Shown: positions 38,335-50,067 of the stretch, in pieces
Position numbering within the stretch: the first letter of the stretch is position 1
Layout of the letters: every line of letters begins with the position of its first letter
From: Nicotiana tabacum
Taxonomy: Eukaryota; Streptophyta; Magnoliopsida; Solanales; Solanaceae
Reading direction: 5' to 3'
Length of the DNA: 64,000 nucleotides
Assembly (NCBI RefSeq): GCF_000715075.1
Contig: NC_134103.1
Span: 74,215,519 to 74,279,518 of the forward strand
Made by a program: the position numbers and the translations under genes
Notes under the pieces: model-generated
What the model was told of the DNA's origin: nothing
The model's database searches: none
The model's input: the letters and a program-made list of their open reading frames with translations, nothing else

Positions 38335-39379
38335 CTGACTTGACTCACCCCTTTACTGAGAACTTGAGGCCCTGGAATTCTGACTAGGCCCTGAATATGT
38401 GGAACGATCAAATTTCCTACCGGCAAATTGAGGGGGTGCGCTAGCTAATGGCTTGGCTGGATACCTCGGGCATTGTTGTCTCTGACCACCTCAAAACTCA
38501 CCAGAAGGACCCGAAGATCTCGCTCTCTTACTCTAGCCCCTATCATGCTCATAATCGGCCCTCTGCTTCTGCTTACGCTCCTCTACACCATAAGCGTATG
38601 CCTGAATATGAGAAATATCCATACCTGGCTGAAGTGAGATAGACATACAGTCATTAAGCAGGTGCGGCTCCAACCCCATCATGAACCTGTGAGCCCGAAC
38701 CTCCATCCTATCTACAATAGTGGGAGCATACCTAGCCAAAGAATCAAACTGAAGGTTGTACTCCCGAACACTCATATTACCCTGCCGAAGGGTCAAGAAC
38801 CTATCAACTCTGGCCCGTCTAATCTCTGGTGGCAGATAATGACGAAGAAACGCCTCTGTAAACTCCTGCCATACCATTGGAGAGGCATCCTCACCTCTAG
38901 ACAACTCCCAAGATTCGTACTAATTAACTATGACATCCTGAAGTCTATAGGAAGCTAGCTCAACTGACTTAGTCGCGGTGGCATTCATTACCCTCAAAGT
39001 CCTCTCCATCCTATCGATAAACCTGAGGGACCTCATTTGAATCTGCTCCAGTATATACCGGAGGGTCTAAATTAATGAAATCACGAACCCTCGCACTGAT
39101 GACCCTATCTGCATGACCAATACCTACTTCCTGATGCCGATATTATGCGGCTACTAATCGAGTCAATAGCTGAATAGCATCTCTCATCTCCTGACCTGGT
39201 GCATCTGGCTGAGGCAATGTATAGGGGCAGGCGCTGGAGCTGGTGCCCCTCGGAGCTCCTCTGGAGAGGGCGGGGTATGTGAAGTCTAAGATGGAATCTC
39301 ACTATAAGACTCTCCCCGAGCCCTGGTAACTCGTAGCGCTCGGCATGCCCTTCTGGGTGGCAGTAGCCTTCGGAGGCAT
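38335..39379 (-). pseudogene. Tekay gag (broken)
   Basis: The likely start is the ATG at 39377-39379 (MPPKATATQKG). The frame breaks soon after with a TAG. A long capsid-like segment is open at 38904-38533, with WQEFTEAFLRHYLPPEIR and YNLQFDSLARYAP, typical of the Retrotrans_gag domain. Several stops and shifts separate the start, the capsid and the zinc knuckles. The product would be the structural protein of the particle. None can be made here. Confidence 0.8.
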
Positions 39380-39556
39380 CGCTGAAAACATTACATATCA
39401 TTAGGAAAATGAATCCTAATATCGCATGATCTAATATAAGAACAGAGGATATCATCCTATATGTCCTGTAGCCTCCTGTTTATAAATGTGGTGCACAACA
39501 CACTCATAAACAAGACTCTACTAGACACGGTATGTAGACAACCTTAGGACAGAACT

Positions 39557-39568
39557 GCTCTGATACCA
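39557..39568 (-). other. Primer binding site, initiator tRNA-Met type (Tekay)
   Basis: The minus strand reads TGGTATCAGAGC four bases after the 5' LTR. This is the standard primer site of many plant LTR elements. Confidence 0.88.
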
Positions 39569-39572
39569 CTTT

Positions 39573-41432
39573 TGTCACGACCCAAACTGATGGGCCATGA
39601 CGAGTGCCCGAGTCCTACCCGTCGAACACCCCTAAGCATGCGTCTAAGATATAAACATGAATTAAGGGTAGGTCATGTATAACATTTGTCAATAAACTAC
39701 TGAATCACGTGAATAACATGCGTGAGAAAAATATGTCCAAAAGACATATATACATATACATGCGGAATACGGTAGGGCGAGCCGACAAGGCCACATACTA
39801 TCTAACTATACATTACTGTCTACAGACCTCTAATAGAGTGTACAACTGTATGAAGGACGGGACTAGGACTTGTTGTACCCATATCTACATACAAAAATAG
39901 CGTACCAAAATCAATAACAGCTCCAGATCAAGTGGAGCACACCAACTCTCCGGATCAAGTGGAGCACACCGACTCTCAGTGATCAAGGATCCTAAAAAGG
40001 GGCATGAAACACAGGCCCCAGGAAATAGGGGCGTCAGTACGAATAATGTACTGAGTATGTAAGGCATGAAAATCAGTATAAAAGACATAAAAGAAACATG
40101 GAGTAAAGGAATCCGCCTGTAAGTCTAAATTACTTTGTAAATCCTGAAATATTTATAAATATATGCATGTGCGTATAAATGTCATATCATGCATAGGTAT
40201 ATGTGTACATAATATCATCAAGCCTCTGAGGGCATCCCATGATATCATCTCGGCCTCTGTGGGCGAAATCATCAACGTATACCAACTGATCAGGTGGTGG
40301 TACGTATATAACGTCGTAACCTTTTCTCATATCCTATATACATATAATATACGCGTATATAACGTCATCTGGTCATGGGTCAATGTACATGTATAAATGA
40401 ATAAAATGCATAAGAAGTAAGTTAATAAGATTTTTCGGAATGTCATAAGATCAATATGTCTTCGGATAAACTTTATCAATTACGCAATTTTCATAGACCC
40501 GTGAACAGAAGATATAATAATAAGACACATGAGAATTCAAGAACATAGGCACCCTGATTCTTCTATAAATAGAGACATTTATGAAAGTTGTGCGTTTGCT
40601 CATTTCGTTTGTATCATATGGATCATGCCAAAAGGAAAGAAGGAATAGCCTTAACATACCTGAGCTGATTCTCTTGACAATCCCTCTAACACACGTCAAT
40701 CGCGACAAAACACGTAACGGCGAGATCGAAGTAGGGAAAAATCTGTATGATATTATTAAGAAAGATTATACTGGGATCCCTTAGAACTGTAAGTCACATT
40801 GCTATTACATTAGGTAGTTTCGTATGAATTTTGTTGAAGCTTTCATATGTTACTTTGTAGATATATCCATCTGCCTTTAATGAATTAGGGAGGTCTCTTA
40901 TCATAGTGGTTGTGGGCCCCACTTGATAAGGATTACTTTGCCAACATCCCCTAAATATGCCACCTAGCCAAAGAGTCATTGTTTGGTCTCAGCAAATAAA
41001 CCTCTTGCTGCCACGTTGGGGTGATGTCTCCATTAAGCTTATCTACAAATTCTAATTACCTTGTTAATCTCCCACTAAAAATCAATAATTAAGCAATAAA
41101 TCCACATAATTAAGAATTATCTCAAATTACTTAAAATACTAATCACTTTTAATACACTTTATATACCTTACTATCATGGTTATGCGGTACCTTGTCTGGC
41201 ACTAGTCCATAAATACCGGGTATTATAGCTTGGACCGTATTTTATCCCAAATTGATAACCTTCAACGAAACTCATTTTATTTGATTTGTTTACCCTATAA
41301 CCTTCACGACAATTACTTATCACTTGTTATAAATAGCATAAATACTTATAACCTCAAAAATAATCTCATTCTCGAGCCTACGTCGATTAACTTACGACGA
41401 AACATTAACGTACGAAAACGCGAAATGTAACA
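39573..41432 (-). repeat. Tekay 5' LTR (right copy)
   Basis: The LTR is 1,860 bp, TGTCACGACC to GTAACA on the plus strand, and pairs with 32536-34388. It is followed by the target duplication ACTAC (41433-41437). Frames at 39709-39900, 40163-40396, 40451-40708 and 40794-40979 mirror those of the other LTR and are not genes. Confidence 0.92.
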
Positions 41433-42662
41433 ACTACTCTACTAATTGATTTCATTCAATCAAGGATCAAGTAGGACTTTAATTGATAGTAATGTAAGCT
41501 GCGGGACAGGTAGGGTATATTTGGATATAAGAGTGACTACACCTCCCTAAGCACTTTTAATACATACATTTCATTGTTCAAAACCCCACACTTATGTCAA
41601 ACCATAACTCCACATTCACATCAATACACATTAACTCCCTACTTTTTAAGCACAATTACATCAAGAGTAACCACTATCAAAGAATATTTTGCACAACAAT
41701 ACAAATATTTTTTCTTTTTTTTTCAATTCAAGTGGCTCTTATTTTTTTCAATACAGTGCACCTTTCTCCTTATTTCAATAGTTCTACTCAAAAGCCAAAC
41801 CAACCACCCCACACTTTAACTTACACAAAGTTCATAACAAATTCAAGTGCTCACGTGAGGTAAATGGTTCAAATAGATAGTCAGTTCAAACAAATGGGTA
41901 AGGCTTGTAATGTGGTTGCCAAAGAAACTGAATTACAGGCTCAAGGGTTTAACTAAGATACATAACAGCTAAGTGGGTAGAACACATAACTGGCTTAACA
42001 AAGAAGCGGGGCAAGTTCTAGACATCAAATTAAATGTAATGAATAATACTAAACCTCACACACACATGGAACATAACACACTCCATATTTGACTATAAAG
42101 ACACTCTAGTCAAAGTAGTAAAGCAGAGTTAAGATCATACAATTTAAGGTACTTATACAAGAGTCAAAAACTGAGCCTAAACGTCACAACTAAAGCACTC
42201 ACTATTCTCAAGGTATAATACAGTCAAGAGTATTGCCTTCCATTCAAATCATAACTCAAGGTTCCTACTCCTAACAAAAAAGAAAACTAACTACACCCGG
42301 TTCAATCAAAACCCTTGAAAAAAAATCGCGGCACAAAGAAAATCCTAGGGGGAATTAACACACTACCTAACAAAAGAAAATATTTTTGTATTTTTCTTTT
42401 GACTTTAATCCCTCAAGAAACCTGTCGAATGATATCCATTGTCGGAAAAAATAGAAAATTTTAAAAATTCTATGTATATTTTTTCAAATTGTTTTTTCTT
42501 CTATCTCTTACTACTGTAACTAACAAAAATACTACTACTAACAAAAAGAAAACTCATATACATATAACATACAAATATCCCCCACTCCACACTTTAAATG
42601 ATGGCATGTCCCCATGGCACATAAAGAAAAATGCAAAGGTGAAGAAGACTCCCCTGATCAAG
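41433..42662 (-). other. Athila 3' untranslated region
   Basis: About 1.2 kb of Athila sequence downstream of the env-position ORF. It is AT-rich, with several 'ccacactt' blocks (about 41586, 41809, 42590) reminiscent of the polypurine tract on the other strand, and T-runs near 41705-41725. No coding frame is supported; the frames at 41574-41863 and 42489-42830 have no recognisable domain. Confidence 0.65.
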
Positions 42663-43823
42663 TCAGTCCATGTCCGAGATCGTGCCGGGGTCCAGATGAC
42701 AAGCCCGGCCAAGTGCACGCAGCCCTACTATGATCTTCTTCTCGGATTTGGCATTCTGTGTAGCAAGGGCGTCCACTCGAGTTCCCAAATCAGTGACGGA
42801 AGTACGCATCCCCTCCATTTCTTGCTCTAAAGCGCTCATTCTCGTGTCCCATCTGCCGCCTGAAGTTCCCCAACACCCTGAAGAAGCAGCGACATCCTCA
42901 CTGTGCACCTCATTGCCCTCGTCAGTCGCATCAGATTCCTCACTATCCGCCTCAGCAGGTCTAGTAGGTTCCTTCCCAATTACAACTTTATCAACCCAGA
43001 ATTTTAGTTCGCGCTTGACTTTCCCATCTGTGGCCCTATTTTCCGGCACTCGTGCCTCACGACATAACCAAGTGACTAATGAGGTTAAGAAGAACTCATA
43101 CCTCTGCACAGGACAACGAATAGTCATCTCGTCTTGAATGACCTGAGCCACATCAAAATCGTGGCCATTGATGAAGCACCAAATCAGAGCAGCCCGGGGA
43201 CCACTCACCTCAGTGGTGTTGCCTGAAGGCAGCAAGTGGTTATTAATGATATACAGCTAGAATTTCCCTTCAAAGGTAAATGAAGCCGAGTGAAATTTGT
43301 GCCCCTCGTTTAGCCACACTACCTCCGTGTCAGGTACACAAATGGTTGCAAAGAACATGAGCCACATGTATGGTTTTCTGCTATACGTGGAGTAGTAGTC
43401 ACATGTATCAAGGTATTCCACGTACTCTGACAGATGATACTCCCTTTGGATGGCCTCCTTAGAGAAGTCCACTCTCTTCCTCCGGACATTACAGACATGG
43501 TCTTCATGTGTCGGGCAGTTTGTATAAAACTCCCGAACAACCATTAAGTTTGCCTCGTCAGGTTCTTCAAAGAATACCCCCAAGCCTCACCTGACCAATT
43601 CATTATACACTCTGGGACAGTCAGTTTGGAGAGACCCAATATCAATTCCCCTTTTCGGTATGGGCTTTTTGCTTGCCTTGTTTTGAAATTGCTCTTGGGC
43701 TTCCTAGGAGATGAACTTGTTCTGATCATACGGGCGTGCGGATGCCAAAGCTCGTGACCGTGATGTGCCCGCTTGACCACTTGTAGAGGCACCTGAAGTT
43801 TTTCGTTTCTTGGAGGGTGCCAT
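42663..43823 (-). pseudogene. Athila env-position ORF with three in-frame stops
   Basis: ATG at 43823 (MAPSKKRKTSGASTSG, a basic, Ser/Thr-rich start) opens a frame of exactly 387 codons to 42663. It is interrupted only by TAG at 43706-43704, TGA at 43589-43587 and TAG at 43259-43257, with no frameshift. The middle has VDFSKEAIQREYHLSE and YMWLMFFATICV segments, like the plant transposon protein domain common in the third ORF of Athila elements. The C-terminal part is acidic (EESDATDEGNEVHSED), then coiled-coil-like (MSALEQEMEGMRTSVTDLG). I see no clear transmembrane anchor, so an envelope role is not supported. Function unknown. Confidence 0.75.
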
Positions 43824-44129
43824 AGTACTTGTAACAACCCGCCAACTATTAACTAATGAATCACTTGGCGAACCAAGAGAGGCTACTTAGACTTCACCCT
43901 CACACTTGGTCACAAAATTACACCCGCAATCTCATTGTGGCATTTACACAAACACTTAACATACACAGCTGTCCCTAACCCCCCACAAAGCAATTTTAGC
44001 CCTAGATGGACAAAGGATACACCACTTTCACTCCTAGCAACTATATAGTCGGTCTCCATGGTGAAACTCAACATCCCCCCATACGAAAAGTGAGAATAAA
44101 AAGAAAGAAACAAAATAAAATAAAATAAA

Positions 44130-44165
<36 letters not shown>

Positions 44166-44710
44166 GAGAGAAATCATCCCACATACCTGAGGGGTATCTG
44201 GGAATAGAGCTAGTGAGGACGGTAAAAGGAGAAGAGTAGGGGAGTGTTTTGTTGTTGATTTTATAGAGAGGAGATGAGAGTGGGGGGGGGGAAGGGTTAG
44301 GGTTCGTGTTTTGTAAGGGAGAGGAAAAGGGGAAAATTTAGAATTGGGGGTTGTGGGGGGGGGGGGGTCCGAAATTAAAAAGGAAAAGGAAAAACTTCTT
44401 TTATGCGCGATCGGGTGCGGGGTCGGGTTATACCATGTGTAGTCGCGTATGTTCCGCATCGTCTGACGTTGCCCTTTTGTGCGACCATATGCGCGAAGGT
44501 GCACGGTCGCGCACGGATACATTCAAAATGGGCCTTTTAGATACCTCAGTTCCTACCTTCCGCGACATGTACCTTCCTGCACCTACCACATCATAATGTA
44601 CACTAATTTATATCTATTCTATGCTATAAACAAAAGTGAAAAATCCAACTAGTAGAAAAGTTAGAGGTAGTTCTGAGTTATAGCTGTCAGCTTGAATCAA
44701 CTGGGCATCC
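43824..44710 (-). other. Athila spacer between integrase and third ORF
   Basis: A non-coding stretch with simple repeats: an (AAT)n microsatellite at about 44128-44157, G-runs near 44282-44291 and 44355-44367, and a patch of CG-containing 'gcgcga' and 'gtcgcgca' sequence at 44400-44515 similar in style to the LTR. The frames at 44034-44522 follow low-complexity DNA and are not supported. Confidence 0.6.
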
Positions 44711-46019
44711 TCAACTGATTTTGATGCTCGAGGATTGCTGAGCAAATCCTCCAACAAGATATGGTTTTAGCTTGTGCCCATTCACTATGAAACTCTCTGT
44801 TCCGTCCTGGTTCTGGATCTCAGTTACCCCATATGGTGATACATGTTTCACCATATACGGTCCTGTCCATCTAGATTTGAATTTTCCGGGGAACAATCTG
44901 AGTCTACCATTGTATAATAAGACTTTGTCCCCTTCATGAAACTCATTTGTCTTAATTAGATGATCATGCCACCTTTTACTCTTTTCCTTGAAAATTCGTG
45001 CATTTTCATACGCGTCTAGTCTAAACTCCTCCAATGCATTCATCTGCGCCAACCTGTGTTCACCTGCAAGACTAAAATCAAGATTAAGCCTCTTAATTGC
45101 CCAATAAGCTTTATGTTCTATCTTAACAGGTAGGTGACACAATTGTTTATATACTAGTTTGAATGGTAAAGTCCCTATGATTGTTTTGAATGCAGTTTTG
45201 TACGCCCATAGAGCTTCTTCCAACTTTACAGACCAATCCTTACGAGAAGCACTAACCGTTTTTTCAAGAATTCGTTTAAGTTCACGCTTAGCCACTTCAA
45301 CTTGCCCACTAGTTTGGGCATGGTACGGGGCTCCTATTTTATGTGTGACCCCATACTTGGATAGCAGTGCAGCAAACTGCTTGTTCACAAAGTATGACCC
45401 ATTGTCACTGATAATCACTTGAGGTGTCCCAAAAAGGGTAAAGATTTCTTCCTTAAGAACTCACACACCACCCGAGCATCATTGGTCCTAGTAGGGATTG
45501 CTTTGGCCCACTTAGAGACGTAGTCAACAACTACTAGGATATAATCAAAAGAATGTGACGATGGGAACGGACCCATGAAGTCAATGCCCCAAATGTCAAA
45601 ATTTCTGCATACCAGAATGGAGTTGAGAGGCATTTCTCCCTCTTGCTTATATTACCTACCCTTTGATACTTGTCACATGCAGCTACATATGCTCTTGCGT
45701 CTTTGTACAAAGTAGGCCAAAAGAAATCGGCTTCAATGACCTTTGTTGCAGTGTGATTTCTATCATAGTGTCCTCCAGCTGCTCCATCATGGAAATGAGA
45801 CAAAATGCTTGCCATCTCTCTTTCAGGCACACATCTTCGAATCACACCATCTGCACACAGTTTAAACAAGAAAGGGCCATTCCAAAAATAACTTTTTGCC
45901 TTACCTTGAAGCTTCCTTCTTTGATCAAGAGAGAGGTCATGAGGTAACCATCCACTAGCCAAAAAGTTATCTACATCAGCATACCAAGGTGGCCTTTCGG
46001 AGACCGCAATAATGCAGAA
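44711..46019 (-). pseudogene. Athila integrase (broken)
   Basis: The zinc-binding part shows HYDRNHTATKVIEADFFWP and CDKYQR, where the second Cys of the usual CX2C pair is replaced by Tyr. The core follows with [11 protein letters not shown] (first Asp). A frame break near 45415-45633 precedes MIISDNGSYFVNKQF (second Asp) and PYHAQTSGQVEVAKRELKR (Glu region). The C-terminal part reads ALWAYKTAFKTIIGTLPF and GDKVLLYNGRLRLFPGKF, the normal Athila/Tat integrase tail. Enzyme function is lost through the frame breaks and the damaged zinc site. Confidence 0.87.
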
Positions 46020-47517
46020 AATCTGCTCATCAGGGAATTCTTCCCTTATTTCAATTATTTCAATCGGAGGTCTCTCAAGTCGAGATAGATGATCGGCGAC
46101 TTAATTTTCTGTGCCCTTCCTATCCTTAATCTCCAAATCATACTCTTGGAGCAACAACACCCACCCCATCAGATGCGGATTGGACTCCTTCTTAATCAAT
46201 AGATATTTCAAGGCTAAGTGATCTGTGTGTACAATTACTTTTCTCCCCACAAGGTATGATCTAAACTTGTCAAAAGCAAAGACCACAGCAAAGAACTCTT
46301 TTTCGTAGTGGCATAGTTGACTTGAGCATCATTCAATGTCCTGCTTGCATAGTAGATGGGCCTAAAAAAAATTCTTTTCTTTGCCCCAGAACTGCCCCCA
46401 CAGCTACATCACTAGTATCACACATTATCTCAAATGGCTGGTTCCAATCAGGTGTCACCATAATAGGAGCACTTACAAGCTTCTCCTTTATCAATTCGAA
46501 AACTCTTAAACACTCCATATTGAAAACAAACTTGACATCCTTCGCTAGCAATGCAGTCAATGGTTTGGTAATGCTGGAAAAGTTTTTGATGAACCTCCTA
46601 TAGAACTCAGCATGTCCCAAGAAACTCTGCATGCTTTTCATAGAGGTCGGTGGAGAGAGCCTAGCAATCACATCAACCTTATCTCTATCAACTTTAATTC
46701 CTTGTGCAGTCACTTTGTGGCCTAAGACAATTCCCTCCTTCACCATGAAGTGACACTTCTCCCAGTTAAGGACCAAGTGCGTGGCTTCACAATGTTCAAG
46801 TACGAGCTCCAAATTCTTTAGGCAATCCTCAAAGTCATCACCAAAAAGGGTGAAATTATCCATGAATACTTCTTGACACTTTCCATTTAAATCAGAAAAT
46901 ATAGACATTATCCACCTCTGAAAAGTGGCAGGTGCATTACACAACCCGAACGACATTCTTCTGTAAGCAAAAATACCTGATGGGCAAGTAAATACGGTCT
47001 TCTCAACATCTTCTGAAGCAATGGGTATCTTATTGTAGCCTGAATACCCATCCAAGAAGCAGTAGCATCCATGTCCAACCACTTTCTCGAGCATTTGATC
47101 AATAAAGAGGAGTGGGAAGTGGTCCTTCCTTGTTGCATCATTCAGCCTTCTATAATCAATGCACATTCTCTACCTAATGACTGTTCTGGTGGGGATCAAT
47201 TCATTATCTTCATTTTTCACTACTGTCATGCCCCCCTTCTTAGGTACAACTTGTACTTGACTAATCCACTGGCTATCAGAGATGGGAAAAATCACTCCCA
47301 CATCTAGCAATTTGATGATCTCCTTATGCACTACCTCCTCCAAACTTTTGTTCAGCTTGTATTGGGATTGTATCACTGACTTGCTATTTTCTTCCAACAG
47401 AATTTTGTGCATGCAAATGGCTGGACTAATTCCTTGAATATTAGCTATACTCCAGCCCATGGCCTTCATGTGCTTTTTCAGCAACTCCACCAGCTTTCGC
47501 TCTTGTGGACCTGTCAA
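46020..47517 (-). pseudogene. Athila reverse transcriptase and RNase H (broken, FMDN active site)
   Basis: RT starts with KILLEENSKSVIQSQYKLN and GVIFPISDSQW. A TAG at about 47169 replaces the Trp just before RMCIDYRRLN. The catalytic motif reads VFMDNFTLFG, so the second Asp of the (Y/F)-x-D-D site is Asn, which should abolish polymerisation. The fingers and thumb continue with FLGHAEFYRRFIKNFS. A frameshift in an A/T run near 46365 and a one-base loss near 46300 separate RT from RNase H, which shows [18 protein letters not shown] near 46100 interrupts the connector. Confidence 0.9.
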
Positions 47518-48180
47518 GTCAGCAGAAATAATTACAGAAAAATTATTAGTTTCAAAAAAACCATATTATAAGTGAGTGGGGAGGACTTTCAATTCCACAT
47601 TAGGCTTAGAAGCCTCCTCCTTTAGTTCCTCCTCATCAACCACTTGATCCTCAGTCTCAAGAGCTTCTGCCTCTTTCTTTATTTCAGATCTTCGTCCTCC
47701 ATTGTGCTAGACTGAGTAATACACCTCTCTAGAGTATCCCCCACAAGCTTGTCGAACTTGTATTTCTCAGCCAATTCTCCAACAACATCCAGCTTGAAAC
47801 ACGAGTAGGCGGACACCTCATTACTAGGATATTTCATCATCCTCTTCATCTGAAACACCACTTTTTCATTGCCCACTTTGAACATAAGCTACCCTTCATA
47901 GATATCCAGGATAGCTCTGCATGTACATAAGAATGGCCTCCCTAGAATTAGAGATACCACCTTGTTTATCTCCATATCCACCACAACAAAATCCACGGGG
48001 AACACAAACTTGTCCACCCTCACTAAAATATCTTCAATAATTCCCTTAGGTATAATGATGGTTTGGTCAGCTAGTTATAGGGACACTGGTATTGATTTGA
48101 TCACTCCAAGCTCACCTTCCAATTTCCTAAATACGGACAGAGCCATTAGATTTATTGACACGCCAGAATGAGCATGGTAT
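47518..48180 (-). pseudogene. Athila protease remnant, catalytic Asp missing
   Basis: The usual path from a GDPGSFTIPC block into a D-(S/L)-G-A-S active site is disrupted. GSFTIPC is in one frame (about 48200). The active-site region in the next frame reads AHSGVSINLMALSVFR, with His where the catalytic Asp stands and about a dozen residues apparently deleted before it. Later protease sequence (IIEDILVRVDKFVFPVDFVV, ILGRPFL) is recognisable, with an in-frame stop near 48080. The enzyme that would process Gag-Pol is lost. Confidence 0.75.
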
Positions 48181-49972
48181 GGTGAAGCTTCCTGGGTCCC
48201 CACACTTTTGAGGAATTTTATTTTGCAAGATAGCACTGCAGCGGGCGTTTAGCTTGACCACTGTTGTTTCCTTTAATTTTCTCTTGCTCGACGGGATTTC
48301 CTTTAAGAACTTGGCATAGGCAGGCATCTGAGTGAGTACCTCTGTGAAAGAAATGTTCATATAAGGTTGCTTGAGCATCTCCAGGAATCTCCCAAAACAT
48401 TTGTCAAGTTTCTCCCGCTTCATCATTTGAGGGAATGGTAGAGCTGGCATATGTCTACTTTCTTCAATCTTTTGCACTCCACTACTCTGGATCTTTTGCT
48501 CTTCGCTCTCTTTCTCTACTGGTGTCTCACTCTGCTTGCTAACCACCTCAGGTCTAGCTTTCACTACTGGGTCAGTCAATGTTTTGCCACTTCTCAGAGA
48601 TACAGCTTTGATTGTCTCCTTTGGGCTCAAAGGGAAGAGTACCAGAAGCTCTCTCAGATAACAAATTTGCAATCTGTCCCATTTGTCTTTCCAGATTCCG
48701 GATAGTCGTGCCCTGATTCTTGAATTTTTCATCCGTTTTGTTGATGAATGCCTTCATGAGGTCTTCCATACTTGACTAAATTTGTTATGGTGGCTGGTAC
48801 TGCTGCTTTTACTGGTTCTAAAAACCTAGTGGTCCTTGACCCTGGGGTCTAAGATTGTTTTGATGCCATGAGCTCAAGCTCTCATTAGATGTCTTTGACC
48901 CATAGCATTATAGTTGTTCCCACCTTGGTAGTTTCCTCGATTAAAGTTCCCCACAACGTTGACTTCCTCAGTTGTAGCTTGACACTCATGTGTAGGGTGT
49001 CCCAATCCACAAATATTACATCCCACATGTGGTTGATTTTTCACCTGAGCTATTGTCAGTTGCTTGATGTCCTTAGCCATAGCTGCAATTTGAGCCCGCA
49101 TTGCTACCGACGATTCTACTTGGTGCACCCCTACTGATCTTCTTCGATCCCCTTGGTCAGTGGACCATTGTTCTGCGTCTTCAGATAGTTCATTCAGAAG
49201 AGTGACAATCTCTTCAGGAGTTTTCTTCATCAAAGGACCTGCAACCGCACTATTCAGCAGTCTCCTTGATGACGGGTTTCACCTATCCCAGAAGTCCTGG
49301 AGCTACATCCATTGCTCCATTACGTTATGAGGGCACCCTGCAATAGCTCCTTAAATCTTTCCCATGCCTCGAACACTGTCTCCCATCCACCTTGGCTGAA
49401 ATTGTGAATCTCTTTCCTCATCCGTCCAGTCTTAGCGGCAGAGAAATATTTTTCTAAGAACTTGGTAGTCATCTCCTTCCACATACGGATTGACCCTGTG
49501 GGTAGACTTCTCAACCACTGCTTTGCATCATCCTTAAGTGAGAACGGGAATGACTTGAGGTAGATGGCATTATGTGGTGCTCCATTATAGCGGAATGTGT
49601 TCATAATTTCATCGAAGTCCATCAAATGGTTGTTGGGATCTTCATTGGGTTTCCCTCTGAATATGCAATTATTTTGAATGGTTTGGATGACTCCCTGTTT
49701 GAGTTCAAAATTATTGGCATCAATGGGCGGGGGCCTCACACTAGACTGTTGTTGGTTGTACACCGGTCTGGCATAATCTCCTAGCGACCTCCCCGACCTA
49801 GGGTCTGCATTTTCAAATTCATCTTCGATCATGGTTCGGTTGAGATTGAACCTTTTATCCCCCTTCACTGTTTCATCCGCAAATCTATGAGCTGCTTTAG
49901 CTAATAACCGTGCTTCCTGTCACTGAGTTGCTCTCTCGCAGCTAGGTCCACCTCCTCTTCATTGTTCACCAT
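48181..49972 (-). pseudogene. Athila gag (broken)
   Basis: The likely start is the ATG at 49970-49972 (MVNNEEEVDLAAREQ). After frame breaks near 49905, the capsid-like region is open at 49868-49320, with NFELKQGVIQTIQNN, DPNNHLMDFDEI and FPFSLKDDAKQWLRSLP, the hallmark of Athila-type gag. Another shift near 49320 precedes the nucleocapsid part (49233-48874), where CNICGLGHPTHEC is a zinc-knuckle-like cluster with one residue fewer than CX2CX4HX4C. A Lys/Glu-rich linker (VEKESEEQKIQS) leads into protease. At least three frameshifts make it non-functional. Confidence 0.85.
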
Positions 49973-50067
49973 TGTATTCTGAGTTGAAGGCTGACCCAAC
50001 AGCAATCCGCTCGATCCTTTCTTCTTTCTCAACTGCCGCAGCTTCTTGTCTAATTGTGGATCGTATG

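Larger units (their letters stand above)
32536..41432 (-). mobile_element. Tekay/Del-type chromovirus (Ty3/gypsy), decayed
   Basis: The LTRs at 32536-34388 and 39573-41432 start TGTCACGACC and end AACA on the plus strand. They are flanked by a perfect target duplication, ACTAC, at 32531-32535 and 41433-41437. The element is 8,897 bp and lies on the minus strand. The primer site TGGTATCAGAGC (initiator tRNA-Met type) lies beside the right LTR and the polypurine tract beside the left. The order gag, protease, RT, RNase H, integrase, chromodomain fits a chromovirus; LTR length, LTR ends and overall look suggest the Tekay/Del branch. Several stops and frameshifts break the polyprotein. Confidence 0.93.

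Noticed and set aside
32462..41432. Endogenous pararetrovirus as an explanation for the pol region
   Set aside because: LTRs, a target duplication, an integrase and a chromodomain are present, which identify an LTR retrotransposon.
44034..44522. 162-codon minus-strand frame with Pro/Ser-rich and hydrophobic parts
   Set aside because: It follows microsatellite and G-run DNA between integrase and the third ORF; the hydrophobic stretch is translated from an (AAT)n repeat, so it is not evidence for an envelope anchor.
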